A program made the translations under genes and the position numbers. The notes below the pieces were generated by a model, which saw nothing but the letters and a program-made list of their open reading frames with translations, made no database searches and was not told the DNA's origin. Shown here piece by piece: positions 61,957-64,000 of a stretch of 64,000 nt of DNA (positions are counted from its first letter, which is position 1; each line of letters starts with the position of its first letter). Origin of the DNA: Polaribacter marinaquae (GTDB taxonomy: Bacteria > Bacteroidota > Bacteroidia > Flavobacteriales > Flavobacteriaceae); contig NZ_CP150496.1 of NCBI RefSeq assembly GCF_038019025.1, positions 2,744,001 through 2,808,000 of the forward strand. The letters run 5' to 3'.

Positions 61957-62958
61957 ATGAAAACAAAAAAACTCCTATTGCTCTTAGTAATTCTTTTAAA
62001 CTTCTCTTGCAAAAGTCAGTCTAAAAAAATAAACGGAGTAAGCTTTGTAGCATCAAGAGATACTATTAGCACACAACACATTACACCAGTTTTAAAGGCA
62101 CAAAGCAATTATGTTGCATTGATGCCTTTTGGCTTTATAAAGAATTTGGCAACACCAACAATTACGCATAACACCAAAAGGCAATGGTTTGGTGAAACAG
62201 AAAATGGATTGTTGCAATACGCAAAACGTTTTCAAAAAGAAAATGTGCGCATTATGGTAAAACCACACATTTGGGTGTGGCGAGGAGAATTTACTGGTAA
62301 CATAAAAATGGATTCTGAAGAAAATTGGCAAGTTCTAGAAGATTCTTACACAGCTTTTATTTTAACCTATGCAAAGGCAGCAGCATCTTTAAATGCAGAA
62401 ATTTTTTGTATTGGTACAGAGTTAGAGCAATTTGTTGTGAATAGGCCTGCATTTTGGCAGCAACTTATTCAGAAAATAAGAGCAGTTTACAAGGGCAAAT
62501 TAACCTATGCTGCCAATTGGGATGAATACTCGCGAGTACCTTTCTGGAAAGAAATCGATTATATTGGTATAGATGCCTATTTTCCTGTAAGCGATTTAAA
62601 ATCGCCCACAGTGGCAGACTATGAAGCGGGTTGGCAACCGCACAAACAAGCAATTCTAAAACTTCAAAAATCTGTAAAGAAACCTGTTTTGTTTACAGAG
62701 TTTGGGTATAGAAGTGTAGACTTTAATGGTAAAGAACCTTGGGACTCTAATAGAATAGAAGGTTCGGTAAATTTACAAGCGCAAGCCAATGCATTGCAAG
62801 CAATTCACAATCAATTTTGGCAAGAAGAATGGTTTGCTGGTGGTTTTATATGGAAATGGTTTCATAGACACGCTAACGTTGGTGGCGAAAAAAACAATAG
62901 ATTTACACCGCAAAATAAACCAGCAGAAGAATTAATTAGAAAATTATATGGTCTTTAA
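61957..62958 (+). CDS. GH113-like glycoside hydrolase lipoprotein
   Basis: 333 aa with a lipoprotein signal (lipobox NFSC, Cys18). The mature part reads as a TIM barrel of the GH113 (beta-mannanase) and GTA-TIM group: KPHIWVWRGEFTG, EIFCIGTELEQF with the likely acid/base Glu155, NWDEYSRVPFWKEIDYIGID, and VLFTEFGYRS with the likely nucleophile Glu248, then GGFIWKWFHRH. The two Glu sit at the ends of strands 4 and 7, as in clan GH-A. The substrate, a beta-mannan or another glycan, is not fixed by sequence. The start lies 27 nt after the barrel gene. Confidence 0.85.
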   Translation: MKTKKLLLLLVILLNFSCKSQSKKINGVSFVASRDTISTQHITPVLKAQSNYVALMPFGFIKNLATPTITHNTKRQWFGETENGLLQYAKRFQKENVRIMVKPHIWVWRGEFTGNIKMDSEENWQVLEDSYTAFILTYAKAAASLNAEIFCIGTELEQFVVNRPAFWQQLIQKIRAVYKGKLTYAANWDEYSRVPFWKEIDYIGIDAYFPVSDLKSPTVADYEAGWQPHKQAILKLQKSVKKPVLFTEFGYRSVDFNGKEPWDSNRIEGSVNLQAQANALQAIHNQFWQEEWFAGGFIWKWFHRHANVGGEKNNRFTPQNKPAEELIRKLYGL

Positions 62959-64000
62959 AAAAATAGCATTTCTTTTTTTATGTTTGGCAATTGTTTCTTG
63001 TTCAGAAGATACAGACATTACCATACCAAGAACTTTACAAGAATACATTGCAACCAAAGCAAGTGTTACCGAAAAAACAGTAGTTGCTTGTGCTGCAAGT
63101 GCAGTATCTAATACAAGCACCACCTATATTTTTTATTATCCAGAAGAAGGGGCAACAGATATTCGTTATTACGAATTAACATCGCCAGATGCAGACAAAG
63201 ATAATTTCGAAAATTACAGAAGAGAAAGTTTAGATAGTGAAGCTGTTTTTGGTGGTAAATTAGGGCGTTTTACACGTTCTAGCGACATAGAATCTTGGTG
63301 TTTGCTTACCTATGTAAAAGAAAACGAACTAAGAATTTCTGAACCTATAAAAATTAACAATCAAACTAAAGCTACAGAATATTCTAATGATGTTCAAATA
63401 GGATACAAATCTACCGTAGAACCTAATTTTACATGGAATGATGGCAAAATCGATGAGAATGTTATTTATTTTGAAGTAATTTCAGATGAAGAAAATGAGT
63501 TTATTTCTGGTACATATACTACAGAGAAGTTTTTTCAGTATTATGATGAAAGCAATGTTTTAGCATCGCCAAAGTTAAATGAAGCTGCACCAAAAGATTT
63601 GGTAGAAGATGAGATTTATAATTTTACCATGATGGGCGTAAGCGAAGATAATTGGGTTAACCTTATTATAGAAGATCAATTTATACCGCAAAACCTATCA
63701 GAATACATTGCAAAGAATTCCGATAAAACAACGCAAGAAGATGCAATTGCATTTGCAGGTTCTGCAAACGGTAATGCGGCGCAAACCAATATTTATTTTT
63801 ATCCGTTAACTGGTGCTTACGATTATCGTTATTATGAAACCGCAGATACTACTGTAGATCCTTTAGATTTTAGCAATTATACAAGAAGAAACTTTACAAG
63901 TGCAGCACAGTTTGGTGGTAAGTTTAGACGTTTTACAAATGAGGTTACTACAAATGTGTATTGTCTGGTTACTTATCTTTTAGACGATACATTGTACATT
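62948..64000 (+). CDS. Lipoprotein with an internal domain duplication (3' end outside window)
   Basis: Open from the ATG at 62948 to the end of the window (351 codons), so it is partial. Lipobox AIVSC with Cys18; SEDTD follows, an acidic sequence that in Bacteroidetes favours display on the cell surface. Residues 29-131 and 249-351 are homologous to each other: LQEYIATK / LSEYIAKN, FYYPEEGATDIRYYE / YFYPLTGAYDYRYYE, FGGKLGRFTR / FGGKFRRFTN and WCLLTY / YCLVTY. The period is 220 residues; between the copies is a distinct domain (about 140-245). No family recognised. It overlaps the GH113-like gene by 11 nt, so the two are probably translated together, and a sugar-binding role is a reasonable guess. 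Confidence 0.85.
   Translation, partial: MVFKKIAFLFLCLAIVSCSEDTDITIPRTLQEYIATKASVTEKTVVACAASAVSNTSTTYIFYYPEEGATDIRYYELTSPDADKDNFENYRRESLDSEAVFGGKLGRFTRSSDIESWCLLTYVKENELRISEPIKINNQTKATEYSNDVQIGYKSTVEPNFTWNDGKIDENVIYFEVISDEENEFISGTYTTEKFFQYYDESNVLASPKLNEAAPKDLVEDEIYNFTMMGVSEDNWVNLIIEDQFIPQNLSEYIAKNSDKTTQEDAIAFAGSANGNAAQTNIYFYPLTGAYDYRYYETADTTVDPLDFSNYTRRNFTSAAQFGGKFRRFTNEVTTNVYCLVTYLLDDTLYI

Noticed and set aside
1..64000. Insertion sequences, prophage, CRISPR-Cas or integrative elements
   Set aside because: No transposase, integrase or Cas motif, no direct repeat array and no tRNA-flanked foreign block was seen; gene style is uniform throughout.

Overview
The window is chromosomal DNA from a member of the Bacteroidetes, most likely a marine Flavobacteriaceae close to Polaribacter or Tenacibaculum (inference from gene content and style, not from a search). 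The base composition is strongly A+T rich. Promoters fit the Bacteroidetes form TTTG/TTG, 17-23 nt, TAnnTTTG. There is a secreted protein with a type IX C-terminal sorting domain, many lipoproteins, a FtsZ with a very long C-terminal tail, and Bacteroidetes-typical families such as GH3, DUF2797, GYDIA kinases and BlaI/M56 pairs. I saw no transposase, integrase, phage gene, CRISPR array or rRNA. Only one tRNA is present, tRNA-Leu(TAG). Coding density is very high and no gene-free stretch reaches 300 bases; the two longest (20358-20582 and 57684-57909) hold promoter elements and hairpins.

Layout. 1-5969: 3' end of the division and cell wall cluster, murG(partial)-murC-ftsQ-ftsA-ftsZ. 6142-8748: a type IX secreted protein. 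8817-11320 (-): BlaI-type repressor and M56 sensor protease, with a promoter whose two core boxes both lie inside BlaI-like dyads. 11447-12076: lipoprotein cyclophilin. 12109-17482 (-): a peptidase operon (M20, S9, M1). 17588-17669: tRNA-Leu. 17721-20357 (-): thioesterase and the tail-specific protease. 20583-25288: surE, small membrane protein, lpxB, NlpC/P60 lipoprotein, comEC. 25291-29656 (-): thioredoxin-like protein, then a dipeptidyl peptidase and POT transporter pair. 29790-34971: HMG-CoA reductase with an added C-terminal domain, GYDIA kinase, BaiN-like flavoprotein, thioredoxin-fold protein, MazG-like protein, small membrane protein. 34968-38775 (-): orphan PilJ-N-type sensor protein and a sortilin-like BNR repeat protein. 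38830-45290: aroA, queA, rlmN, polyprenyl synthase, OmpA-like secreted protein. 45298-47680: divergent GH3 / DUF2797 pair. 47691-49673: small secreted protein, nitrilase, yjbQ. 49677-51513 (-): LacI regulator and HAD phosphatase. 51580-55611 (-): glycosyltransferase operon headed by a MORN-repeat protein. 55774-57683: outer membrane barrel and two-domain fasciclin lipoprotein. 57910-60886 (-): FAD oxidoreductase and membrane polyferredoxin. 61060-64000: outer membrane barrel, GH113-like lipoprotein and a lipoprotein with an internally duplicated domain that runs off the window.

How the genes work together. Most of the window is housekeeping: septum formation, lipid A, aromatic amino acids, queuosine, rRNA methylation and isoprenoids. 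A second theme is peptide use: secreted or lipid-anchored peptidases (M1, two S9, M20) with a POT importer. A third is the cell envelope and its surface. The parts most worth a second look are the BlaI promoter architecture, the HMG-CoA reductase fusion with an A10 tract at its domain boundary, and the 55.6-64 kb region, where a membrane redox pair sits between two barrel/lipoprotein loci.
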